A stretch of 23,564 nt of DNA, taken from NCBI GenBank assembly GCA_964470785.1, contig CAYYED010000007.1, positions 1-23,564 on the forward strand. Direction: 5' to 3'. Below the pieces are notes generated by a model that made no database searches, was not told the origin of the DNA, and saw only the letters and a program-made list of their open reading frames with translations. Made by a program: the position numbers and the translations under genes. This document shows, piece after piece, positions 1 to 7,021 of the stretch (within the stretch, counting starts at the first letter, position 1; every line of letters begins with the position of its first letter). This stretch comes from CAYYED01 sp964470785 (GTDB lineage Bacteria > Patescibacteriota > Minisyncoccia > Minisyncoccales > PEYH01).

Positions 1-1
1 T

Positions 2-1222
2 TGTTTGTCTTCAATGTCTAGTTATTCCAATTATGATTTAAGAGAGTTTTATTGCAAAGGAGGAAAGATATATTACGAGGACGTAAATTGTGAATATGGT
101 TGTAAAGACGGCGCTTGCTTGAAAGAACAAAAAAAATCCATTACTGTCACTTCTCCTAACGGCGGAGAGGAGTGGGATATCAATAAAAGCTATAATATAA
201 CTTGGGATTCTTGTGGACTTGTAACAGAAGAAATGGTTAAAATTGTTGTTTCGAAGAGAAATGACCCAATTGCTACAATTACAAAAACTCGCAATACAGG
301 ATCATATACTTGGAATATAAGTGAAACAAGTATTGGTATGGGACAAACAATTCCAACAGGAGATTATTATAAGATTGAAATGTGTTCTATTGCTGATTCT
401 GTATGTGACTCTAGCGACGACTATTTCAGCATTGTGGCAACAGAAGTTTGCCAGCGCGCTGCTCCTACCGTAACTATTAATCCCGCCAGTTCCACGCATA
501 ATGCAGGAGATTACAGGGGTTACGGGGTGTTTGTTAAAAACAATGATTCTTCTGAATGCAGTTCTTCAGTGTTTGACTTGACTAAAACATGTCCTTCTGG
601 ATGGACTTGTAATTTGACAATATCGTCTATGACAATTGCTCCGGGACAAACATACGGGACAACGCTGGGGGTGACTTCTCCTAAAACCGCTTCTTCAGGC
701 ACCTACAACCTAAGCGCAAGGGCGGTTAGCAGAACAAGCCAGTTAAGCGGAAGCAAGACGGCTAACTATGTTATAGAATCTCCTTCTGACGAAGAAACAG
801 AAAACCCTGTTTCCGGAACGCTGTCTGCTAATAAAACTACGGTTAAGATGAAAGAAAATATTGTTTTGACCGTCACGGGCAAAGACAAACAAGGAGTAAA
901 AAGTATTCATGCGCACTATCAGGGCAAATGGCATTCTCAAAACTGTCGGCTTTCTGATAATACCCTCCCTGCTTCTTGTACAAAAACCTTTAATTTTTCC
1001 GAGTCATCTTCGGGAACAAGATATTATTACGGTTATGTTTATGGAACAAAGATTAATGAAGATTCGGAAGGAACTTATACCAAGCCCTCATATGTAACGG
1101 TAACAACAACCGCAGAAGAATATACAACAGAAACTATAGAAAACTTAGAGAATCAATTAGCCGCTATTTCTGCCGCAGCCGCCCAAATGATGGAAAAAAT
1201 AAAAGAATTACTGGAAAAATAG
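2..1222 (+). CDS. Secreted multi-domain Ig-like protein, 5' truncated by window edge
   Basis: The frame is open to the left edge, so the true start and any signal peptide lie outside; the TTG at 5 is not a convincing start. A Cys-rich stretch (about residues 15-40) leads into a domain opening with SPNGGEEW (about 50-57), the hallmark of the Kre9/KNH-type extracellular beta-sandwich. A second beta domain rich in Ser/Thr (about 150-255) resembles NEW3-like domains of surface proteins. A third Ig-like domain (about 270-368) has two cysteines that may pair. The protein ends in a short coiled coil (about 375-405). Many N-x-S/T and Tyr/Ser residues fit an extracellular protein. No C-terminal membrane anchor is seen. 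It is followed by a strong hairpin terminator and converges with the phosphoesterase gene. The function is unknown; adhesion or cell-surface structure is only inferred. Confidence 0.75.
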   Translation, partial: CLSSMSSYSNYDLREFYCKGGKIYYEDVNCEYGCKDGACLKEQKKSITVTSPNGGEEWDINKSYNITWDSCGLVTEEMVKIVVSKRNDPIATITKTRNTGSYTWNISETSIGMGQTIPTGDYYKIEMCSIADSVCDSSDDYFSIVATEVCQRAAPTVTINPASSTHNAGDYRGYGVFVKNNDSSECSSSVFDLTKTCPSGWTCNLTISSMTIAPGQTYGTTLGVTSPKTASSGTYNLSARAVSRTSQLSGSKTANYVIESPSDEETENPVSGTLSANKTTVKMKENIVLTVTGKDKQGVKSIHAHYQGKWHSQNCRLSDNTLPASCTKTFNFSESSSGTRYYYGYVYGTKINEDSEGTYTKPSYVTVTTTAEEYTTETIENLENQLAAISAAAAQMMEKIKELLEK

Positions 1223-1241
1223 ATTAATGCAAAACAGAAGT

Positions 1242-1271
1242 AAAAAGCCGCCCCTCCTTGGGGCGGTTTTT
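1242..1271. terminator. Rho-independent terminator, probably bidirectional
   Basis: Seven-bp GC stem (CCGCCCC 1248-1254 with GGGGCGG 1260-1266), five-base loop TCCTT, flanked by five A on the left and five T on the right. It lies 20 bases after the stop of the plus-strand gene and 30 bases from the stop of the minus-strand phosphoesterase, so it can serve both convergent genes. Confidence 0.88.
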
Positions 1272-1300
1272 GTCCTTTCAAATTTGTGTTTATTTTTATT

Positions 1301-2104
1301 TCATTTAATCATAATAACCGTAATTTCAGGCAATGAATTAAAGCGGAAGGGCAAAAAAGTGCAACCAATGCCCCTGTTTACATAAAGCCATTTTAGATTC
1401 TCTCCGCCAAATAATCCTCTTTTATAATGGATTGCCTCGTTTTTTAGGGGCAGGATACGCTCGGCTAAAAAAGGAATGTTAATTTGGGCCCCATGGGTGT
1501 GCCCGGCTAAAACTAAAATATTTTCTGTTTTCACTTTCTCAAATATTTCCGGAGAATGGGCTAAAAGAATTTTTGGGGCATTTTGAGGTATGCCTGCAAG
1601 CGCTAAGTCCAAATTGTCAAAACCAAGATGAGGATCATCCACTCCTGCCAAATAAATGCCTTCATTTAAAATCAAGTTTTCGTTTTTTAATATACGTAAA
1701 CCGCTTTCTTCAAAAATCTTGCCTATTTCTGTCATTTTAGGATTTCTGTGCTCGTGGTTGCCATAAATCAAAAAAGTTTTTTGCCGGGTAATCCCGGCCA
1801 AATCATTTAAAAATTGACGGAACTCTTCTGTAATTTTTGTTGACCAATCAACCAAGTCACCGGTAATAAAAAGATAATCAGGCCCTATTTCTTTTAATTC
1901 AGTCAAAAGCTTTTGCTCTCTAATGCCAAATCTTCTAAAATGAATATCGGAAATTTGTACAAACGAGACGTCTTCCAAATCCAATTTTTGTGCGCTTATT
2001 GGAATAGAAATTTTTTCAATACTAATAACATGCGGCTCTACTCCTCCGGCCCACAAAACACTTATCGCCAATAAAAAAGCAATGATTGTCATAAAAAATT
2101 TCAT
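1301..2104 (-). CDS. Membrane-anchored calcineurin-like metallophosphoesterase (YkuE/YaeI/LpxG-like)
   Basis: Hydrolase of the binuclear-metal phosphoesterase superfamily. An N-terminal hydrophobic segment (MKFFMTIIAFLLAISVLW) is a signal anchor, placing the catalytic domain outside the membrane. Motifs appear in the family order: SDIH (metal site 1), GDLVDW (site 2), GNHEH, a His in LLAHSPE, and GHTHG near the C-terminus. About 267 residues is normal for the family. The ATG at 2104 is preferred to the TTG at 2113 because an AGAGG-type ribosome site lies about nine bases upstream. It follows the EF-Tu-like gene by 22 bases, so the two are probably co-transcribed. Relatives hydrolyse phospholipid head groups or UDP-diacylglucosamine; the substrate cannot be told here. 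Confidence 0.88.
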   Translation of the reverse strand: MKFFMTIIAFLLAISVLWAGGVEPHVISIEKISIPISAQKLDLEDVSFVQISDIHFRRFGIREQKLLTELKEIGPDYLFITGDLVDWSTKITEEFRQFLNDLAGITRQKTFLIYGNHEHRNPKMTEIGKIFEESGLRILKNENLILNEGIYLAGVDDPHLGFDNLDLALAGIPQNAPKILLAHSPEIFEKVKTENILVLAGHTHGAQINIPFLAERILPLKNEAIHYKRGLFGGENLKWLYVNRGIGCTFLPFRFNSLPEITVIMIK

Positions 2105-2126
2105 GTTGGACAACCTCTTTATCTTT

Positions 2127-2390
2127 CTAGATCTTATAAACCCGGTATCCGTCTCGCACTTTCTCCCGCACTTTTATTCCAATTTCATCTCCTTTCTTGG
2201 CTTTATTAATCTTCTCATGGTCAACTTCCATAGAATCAATAATCTGCTCAAAATCAGTCTCGCCCCCAACTATTCTTATTGTCTCTCCGGCGCTTAATGC
2301 TTGGTCAAGCTGAATTACCGCCACCTGTAATTTATCAAAATAGTGTGTAACCCGGCCGATTAATTTTCCTTCTACTTCTTGTTCCGGCAT
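2127..2390 (-). CDS. Small translation-factor-like protein (EF-Tu domain 2-like beta barrel)
   Basis: An 87-residue protein consisting of one beta-barrel domain. The pattern GKLIGRVTHYFDKLQVAVIQL, then GETIRIVGG, then IDSMEVDHEKINKAKKGDEIGIKV matches domain 2 of translational GTPases, especially the final hydrophobic-x-GDEIGIKV strand pair. There is no GTPase domain. Stand-alone versions are known in archaea and many bacteria under the name translation elongation factor-like protein, and the same fold caps U32 peptidases. It starts at ATG 2390 and is the first gene of a probable two-gene operon with the phosphoesterase. The molecular role is unknown; RNA or ribosome contact is only suggested by the fold. 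Confidence 0.75.
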   Translation of the reverse strand: MPEQEVEGKLIGRVTHYFDKLQVAVIQLDQALSAGETIRIVGGETDFEQIIDSMEVDHEKINKAKKGDEIGIKVREKVRDGYRVYKI

Positions 2391-2469
2391 AATAGATGAG
2401 ATAAGTATTGAGTAATTCAGCGTGCAATCGGCGCAAAAAGCAACATCTAATTAGCGTGCACGGTCTTAT

Positions 2470-2508
2470 CGCTGAATTTACGCTGATGACTACGCGGATT
2501 GACGCGGA
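2470..2508. repeat. Dispersed repeat of the CGCTGATTTACGCTGAT type
   Basis: The words GCTGAATTTACGCTGATGACTACGC here recur with small changes inside the murE-like gene (11620-11645, 11692-11705) and around 18880-19070. It is non-coding in this copy. Confidence 0.55.
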
Positions 2509-2639
2509 AAAAACCTCAACGCTTTATATAATTATGACCTTTTTATTATTATAGCAAAAATTGAGAAAAATGTCTGTTTTAAAAGCAAAAAATGTTAGAA
2601 TAAACTGCTGGGAAAGCCAGGAGTCCCTAAGCTGATTTG

Positions 2640-2734
2640 TGCTCCCGGCAGGAATTTCACCCCGCGCCTTTAGTGTGTCCCCCCCCTCCAAGTCAAACGG
2701 AGATTTCAACCTCCGGAGGGTTGCGCAACACCTG
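2640..2734. repeat. Hairpin-rich element downstream of tRNA-Arg, possibly a tRNA-like remnant
   Basis: It contains a CTCC/GGAG hairpin, the palindrome CCTCCGGAGG within a CAACC/GGTTG stem (about 2708-2724), and the palindrome GTTGCGCAAC. Read on the minus strand it shows a five-bp stem with the seven-base loop CTCCGGA, the same loop as the adjacent tRNA-Arg, then a T-arm-like hairpin and a G-rich run ending GGGGAC-A. No 5' acceptor arm is visible, so it is not a functional tRNA. It could equally be a dispersed palindromic repeat. Confidence 0.4.
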
Positions 2735-2843
<109 letters not shown>

Positions 2844-2867
2844 TCCATTTAAACTACGGGGACGAAA

Positions 2868-3563
2868 TTATTTTTGTGCCACAATGTAAATGTTTTGCAA
2901 ATCTCCTTTTTTGTTTTTAATCACACCGGCTTCCTTTATCTCAAAACCCGCTTTTCTAACTAATTTAACCGGTTCTCTTTTAGAGAAATGGCGGCGATAC
3001 AAAGGAACTTTACTTTTACCCCAGGGCTCAAAAACATCGCCAAAATCCAATTTCGTCTTGCCAATTAGTTTCAAAATTGTATATTTAAGCAATAATCGCC
3101 TGCCTTTTTTTCTGTACGGCTTCCATACGGTTAATATTAAAAATCCTTTTGGTTTTAGAGCACGCCGCGCTTCCTGTAAAAATTTCAAGCGAAGCTCTTT
3201 AGAGGGAATGTGGTGTAAAACTGCAACGCTAAAAATGGCATCAAAATAATTTTCAGCAAAAGGCAGGTTAAGGGCGTCGGCTGTAATAAATTCTGCTTGC
3301 GGATATTTCTTCTTTGCCTCTTTAATAAGCTCTCCAGAATTGTCTGTCCCGATATAATCTGCTTTTTGTTCCATAAAAAACGGGTAATACCTGCCATTGC
3401 CGCAGCCCAAGTCCAAAACCCTGTCCCCGGGCTTCAGATATTTTTTAAAAAGGAAGCGGGTTTCCTTCCAAGGATACGTCCGTGTTAGGGAAAAACCTCG
3501 GGCAATCAGGCTATAATTCTTGCGATTTTCCTGTAAGATATAATTAGCGTAATCTTTTTTCAT
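2868..3563 (-). CDS. Trm9/ALKBH8-like SAM-dependent tRNA (carboxymethyluridine) methyltransferase
   Basis: Class I methyltransferase. The SAM motif VLDLGCGNGRY, then IGTDNS (motif II) and ADALNLPFAENYFD followed by SVAVLHHI, track the Trm9/ALKBH8 methyltransferase core, which has DVGCGNGKY, IGSDRS, AD-LNLP and SIAVxHH at the same places. The upstream part with ARGFSLTRTYPW matches the family's F--TR-KPW segment, and a late FEPWGKSKVPLYRRHF region matches the F-PW...RYYHLY part. In eukaryotes these enzymes methylate cm5U34 to mcm5U34 after Elongator. The gene is divergent from elp3, which makes cm5U34, supporting the same pathway. The ATG at 3563 is preferred to the TTG at 3590. About 231 residues. 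A generic UbiE-like methyltransferase is the main alternative; the exact substrate is inferred. Confidence 0.72.
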   Translation of the reverse strand: MKKDYANYILQENRKNYSLIARGFSLTRTYPWKETRFLFKKYLKPGDRVLDLGCGNGRYYPFFMEQKADYIGTDNSGELIKEAKKKYPQAEFITADALNLPFAENYFDAIFSVAVLHHIPSKELRLKFLQEARRALKPKGFLILTVWKPYRKKGRRLLLKYTILKLIGKTKLDFGDVFEPWGKSKVPLYRRHFSKREPVKLVRKAGFEIKEAGVIKNKKGDLQNIYIVAQK

Positions 3564-3610
3564 TTTATATAAAACTATAAAAAACTCCAAATAAAACGCT
3601 TTATAAAGCC

Positions 3611-3781
3611 GTTCCGCTCACTCTTTTTAGTAGGGCGTTTCGGAAGCCCAAAAAGCTGGGTCTTTAAGTGGCAGTAAAAAGTTTCTGGGATGAGAACCGA
3701 TCCTAGAGCAAGCGGACAGGCGGGCCTGCCCGCAGTGCTACAGCGTTGCAGGCGGGCCTAATAAAAAGAGGTGAGCGGAAC
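3611..3781. repeat. Inverted-repeat-bounded element between the methyltransferase and elp3
   Basis: GTTCCGCTCACTCTTTTTA (3611-3629) pairs with TAAAAAGAGGTGAGCGGAAC (3762-3781) with one bulged base. Inside are a TCTGGGAT/ATCCTAGA hairpin (about 3684-3707), the GCGGGC/GCCCGC hairpin (3720-3733), and a copy (about 3720-3759) of the GC-rich repeat also seen at 10694, 11224 and 23430. It occupies most of the divergent gap, so it lies in the leader of one or both genes. It may be a small mobile palindromic element or a structured leader RNA; no known riboswitch is recognised. Confidence 0.6.
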
Positions 3782-3824
3782 CTGTCTTTAGCTATGAAAT
3801 TGTGCTTAAAATAACTTATTTTTT

Positions 3825-5432
3825 ATGCCTGATGCTCTAGAAGAAAAAATTATTATAGAGTTGTGTAATCAGCCGAATAAAAACCGGAAAATTTTGGATT
3901 CCATTAAAAGACAGGCGTGTAAAAAGTCCAAAGCAGGCATGCCAAAAAATTCTGCTTTATTAAAAGCTTATCATAGGTTAGCGGCAAAAAAAAGGATTTC
4001 TAAAAACATAGAGATAGAAAACGTTTTAAGAACAAGAAGTATACGCTCGCTTTCCGGAATTGTGATAGTTTCCGTGCTTACCAAGCCCTATCCTTGTCCC
4101 GGAAAGTGCATTTATTGTCCAAACCAAAAAAACGCGCCTAAAAGTTATCTTAAAGAAGAACCGGCCGTGGCGCGGGCAATTAATCTTAATTATAACCCTT
4201 ATCAGCAAGTACAAACAAGAATTAAAGTATTGCAAGATATCGGCCACCCCACAGATAAGATTGATTTAAGAATAATCGGGGGAACATGGTCATATTATCC
4301 AAAACAATACCAAATATGGTTTATAAAACAATGTTTTCGGGCAACCCTCAATCCCTCCCCCTTTAAAAGGGGGAGGGAAGGGAGGGGGTTAAAAAAGCTG
4401 CAAAGACAAAACGAGAGGGCGAAACATAGAATTATTGGAATTACCATTGAAACGCGGCCCGATTATATAAATAAAAAAGAAGTAAAACGGTTAAGAATGC
4501 TGGGAATCACCAGAGTAGAGCTTGGCGTACAAAGTATCTATGATGATGTTCTGTTGCTTAATAAACGCGGCCATAATATAGCAGAAACAATCAGGGCCAC
4601 CCGTCTCTTGAAAAACGCCGGCATTAAGGTGTGTTATCAAGTGATGCCCAATTTAGCCGGCTCTAATCCTAAAAAAGACATAGCAATGTTTAAACAGCTT
4701 TTTAGTAATGAAAATTTTCAGCCGGACTATTTAAAAATTTATCCCTGCTCTCTTCTAAAAGAGACCTCTCTTTATAATCTGTGGAAAAAGGGGAAATATA
4801 AGCCATACTCCCTGAAAAAATTAGAAAGAGTTATTATCCAAATTAAAAAAACTGTGCCTTATTATTGCCGTATTCAAAGGATTATTAGAGATATTCCTTC
4901 TTCCTATATTGTCGAGGGCGGCACCAAAACATCTAATCTGCGGCAAATAATTGCTAAACTGCAAAAAGAACAGGGCTGGAGATGCAAATGCATTAGGTGC
5001 CGGGAAGTGAAAGAAAATTATCTGGCTAAAGAAAAACTTTGTCTTTTTCGCCAGGACTATCAATCCTCTGGAGGCAAAGAAATCTTTTTGAGCTATGAAA
5101 ACAAGCAAAGAACCCGGCTTTATAGCTTGTTGCGTTTGCATATTCCTTCTCAATATTTTTCCAAAGAAAAACACTTTTTGCCGGTTTTAAACAATGCCGC
5201 CATTATTAGAGAGCTCCATACTTACGGCCAATTAGTGCCTATCGCCCAAAAACAAAAAGCGGCCCAGCATAAGGGGCTTGGAAAAAAACTAATGAAAAAG
5301 GCGGAAAAAATCGCTAAAGAAGAGTTCGGGTTGAAAAAAATTGCCGTAATTTCCGGCGTGGGAGTACGCCAATATTACCGCAAGCTTGGCTACCGCCTTA
5401 AAGAAACCTATATGATCAAATCAGGATTGTAA
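3825..5432 (+). CDS. elp3: Elp3-family tRNA uridine-34 5-carboxymethyltransferase (radical SAM + GNAT)
   Basis: Catalytic subunit homologue of Elongator: builds the carboxymethyl group on wobble U34 from acetyl-CoA by radical chemistry. The radical-SAM cluster is CPGKCIYC (Cys 91, 95, 98). Elp3 signatures follow: IGGTW, GITIETRPDY (about 205-214), RVELGVQS, KRGHN, MPNLAGS, LKIYP and RIIRDIP. A Cys cluster CKCIRC marks the zinc region. The C-terminal 90 residues are the GNAT acetyltransferase with IRELHTYG, QHKGLGKKLM and VISGVGVRQYYRKLGY. Length 535 is standard for the family. There are no other Elongator subunits here, as in known bacterial Elp3 enzymes that act alone. Odd feature: a 48-base palindromic repeat sits in frame at about residues 174-189. 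The start is ATG 3825, without an obvious ribosome site. Confidence 0.97.
   Translation: MPDALEEKIIIELCNQPNKNRKILDSIKRQACKKSKAGMPKNSALLKAYHRLAAKKRISKNIEIENVLRTRSIRSLSGIVIVSVLTKPYPCPGKCIYCPNQKNAPKSYLKEEPAVARAINLNYNPYQQVQTRIKVLQDIGHPTDKIDLRIIGGTWSYYPKQYQIWFIKQCFRATLNPSPFKRGREGRGLKKLQRQNERAKHRIIGITIETRPDYINKKEVKRLRMLGITRVELGVQSIYDDVLLLNKRGHNIAETIRATRLLKNAGIKVCYQVMPNLAGSNPKKDIAMFKQLFSNENFQPDYLKIYPCSLLKETSLYNLWKKGKYKPYSLKKLERVIIQIKKTVPYYCRIQRIIRDIPSSYIVEGGTKTSNLRQIIAKLQKEQGWRCKCIRCREVKENYLAKEKLCLFRQDYQSSGGKEIFLSYENKQRTRLYSLLRLHIPSQYFSKEKHFLPVLNNAAIIRELHTYGQLVPIAQKQKAAQHKGLGKKLMKKAEKIAKEEFGLKKIAVISGVGVRQYYRKLGYRLKETYMIKSGL
4343..4390. repeat. C/G-rich palindromic repeat (family A) inserted in frame in elp3
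   Basis: Perfect 12-bp arms CCCTCCCCCTTT (4353-4364) and AAAGGGGGAGGG (4366-4377), with outer AACCC/GGGTT arms. The 48-base span is a multiple of three and encodes a Pro/Arg/Gly-rich loop, NPSPFKRGREGRG. Related copies are listed at 5479, 10295, 13198, 18316 and 20275. Confidence 0.85.
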
Positions 5433-5454
5433 TCTTCAGCTACTCGATAAGGGG

Positions 5455-5600
5455 ACAGTCCTCCAATGCCCTTGTTCGGAACCTATCCCCCTCCTTCCTC
5501 CCCCTTCCCACAGGGAAGGGGGAGGATTAAGGTAGAAAAGTTCCTACCTCTTTCCACGGGGAAGGGGGAGGATTAATATGGGAGAAGGGGGGCAATCTTT
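5455..5600. repeat. Two family A palindromic repeats between elp3 and the presenilin-like gene
   Basis: The first has perfect 13-bp arms, CCTCCCCCTTCCC (5497-5509) and GGGAAGGGGGAGG (5513-5525). A second, partial copy follows (about 5546-5572). Both sit between convergent genes and could form transcript 3' hairpins, but no T-tract follows, so a terminator is not claimed. Confidence 0.8.
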
Positions 5601-6473
5601 TTATAGAAGGGTTGTTATTAGGTATCCCAAAATAGACATTAAGGCAATGGGTGGCAGGGCAGGAATCGGTTTCCTTTCCTTTTGAAGAGCAAAGATAGAA
5701 AAAGAAAGTACGATTCCCAAAAAAGCGAACAAAGAAACAATGGCTGTTGAAAGTAGGCCGTACGGAAGCACGGAAACGGCCAGAATTAAGGGAAAAATAA
5801 TATCTCCCCCGCCTAAAATGATAAAATTTTCTCCCGGCTTGATTTCTTTTGTTTTGACTTTTAAGCCAGAAATTTTTTGAGGAATAATCAGGCCCATTAT
5901 TGCTCCTGCTTCTATCATAGAACTCGCCATTCTGACCATATGTTTTGTTTTATAAACAGCAATAAAATCATAGAAAGACAAAATCAATAAAAGCAAAATC
6001 ACTGCTTCGGGCTTAAAGCTCAAGCCGAAAACCGCTCCAATTCCTGCCATAGCTAAAGTTATTAAAAGGTTGTGAGAAAGAATAGAGTTATGCTTAAACC
6101 ACCAAAAAAACATTAAAACAATTGCGGCTATGGCAATAACATCGCGGAAGAGCAAAGATAAAACCATCAGTCCGCCGTATATCGCGCTAAAAATAAAAAG
6201 AAATTTATAAATAAATCCTTTAATCCTTTTTACTTTGGGCAAATAAACAATGAAAAGAATAATAAGGGTGGCGAAAATAAAAAAAGCAAGAAAATCAACC
6301 GGCCCGAGAGAAGGCAATTCTATTTCCTCTTGGATTAAAAGGATTTTCATTTTCAAGGCAGCAAAAATTCCCAAAACAAAAATCAAAATGAAAAAAACCG
6401 CCTCCCCTAAGAGCGGCTTCACTGCTGCTTTTATTTTTTCTTTGTCAATTGTTTTTTTCTCAATTCTTGGCAT
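5601..6473 (-). CDS. Presenilin / signal-peptide-peptidase-type intramembrane aspartyl protease
   Basis: A polytopic membrane protein of 290 residues with about nine hydrophobic segments. The two catalytic aspartates of the presenilin/SPP (A22-type) fold are visible: YD in SFYDFIAVYKTKHM (Asp169) and GxGD in ILGGGDIIFPL (Asp224), followed by the third hallmark PAL in PALPPI (271-273). This matches the short archaeal-type family rather than eukaryotic presenilins. Such proteases cut transmembrane helices, including leftover signal peptides. It stands alone on the minus strand, convergent with elp3 and separated from the next minus gene by about 550 bases of repeats. The physiological substrate is unknown. 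Confidence 0.9.
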   Translation of the reverse strand: MPRIEKKTIDKEKIKAAVKPLLGEAVFFILIFVLGIFAALKMKILLIQEEIELPSLGPVDFLAFFIFATLIILFIVYLPKVKRIKGFIYKFLFIFSAIYGGLMVLSLLFRDVIAIAAIVLMFFWWFKHNSILSHNLLITLAMAGIGAVFGLSFKPEAVILLLLILSFYDFIAVYKTKHMVRMASSMIEAGAIMGLIIPQKISGLKVKTKEIKPGENFIILGGGDIIFPLILAVSVLPYGLLSTAIVSLFAFLGIVLSFSIFALQKERKPIPALPPIALMSILGYLITTLL

Positions 6474-7021
6474 TTCTTGCTAATAAATAATGAAGGTGTC
6501 CTAAAACGCAATTTCCCTTTTCCGGCTTTTTTGGAAGAATGTTTTTTCATATCAAAGTTTGTATGTTTTCAGATTTTTGCGCAAAATCATACCATTTTAT
6601 TGGAACTTCTCGGAACTTCGGAAGTTCCGAAATCAGTATTACTTTTTTGACGATCGTCATATTTGTAACATTGTTTTTGCGCAAAATCATGCCCCAATAA
6701 GCAGCCATACCTTTAGTCATCGTCAACAATCAATGGTCATCGTCATTGCGACCGCGAGCGACCAAAGGGAGCGTGGCGGGAAACAACCTCAAGCAATTTA
6801 TCCTTGAGATTGCTTCGTCCGCCTGCTGGCGGACTCGCAATGACGGAGGAGAAAAATTGGCGGACTCGCAATGACGGAGGAGAAAAATTGGCGGACTCGC
6901 AATGACGGTGGTGTTAATTGTCAATGGTTAATGGCCCCTGGGCCGACCGCTGAAGCAGTCAGCGGGATAGGCAATGGTCATTGTCTTCGGTCCCTCCGGA
7001 GGAACCGTCCCCTTTAAAAAA
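6474..7021. repeat. Gene-free repeat region: hairpins, 100-bp-spaced direct repeats, GCAATGAC-type element
   Basis: No convincing gene. A 17-base direct repeat (TTTTTGCGCAAAATCAT) occurs at 6574-6590 and 6674-6690. Between them lie a perfect hairpin TCGGAACTT-CGG-AAGTTCCGA (6610-6630) and the palindrome TGACGATCGTCA (6648-6659). From about 6740 to 6846 runs the widespread bacterial palindromic repeat that begins GTCATTGCGA and ends TCGCAATGAC. Its right end is duplicated in tandem. Further right are the hairpin CCGCTGA/TCAGCGG (6947-6965) and a CCTCCGGAGG palindrome (about 6993-7002). Confidence 0.75.
6828..6908. repeat. 31-bp tandem repeat, about 2.6 copies
   Basis: Units at 6828-6858, 6859-6889 and a partial 6890-6908. 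Each carries GGCGGACTCGCAATGACGG followed by AGGAGAAAAATT. It is an expansion of the right end of the adjacent palindromic element. Confidence 0.88.

Noticed and set aside
3611..3781. Known riboswitch, SRP RNA, 6S RNA or RNase P RNA in the gap
   Set aside because: The conserved cores of those RNAs could not be found; left as an unassigned structured element.
6547..6729. 60-residue minus-strand frame and its opposite-strand partner
   Set aside because: Both run through hairpins and direct repeats with no known domain or ribosome site.
6828..6908. Possible CRISPR or iteron array from 31-bp units
   Set aside because: Whole units repeat without spacers, and they are an expansion of the end of a known type of GCAATGAC palindromic element; no replication gene is adjacent.
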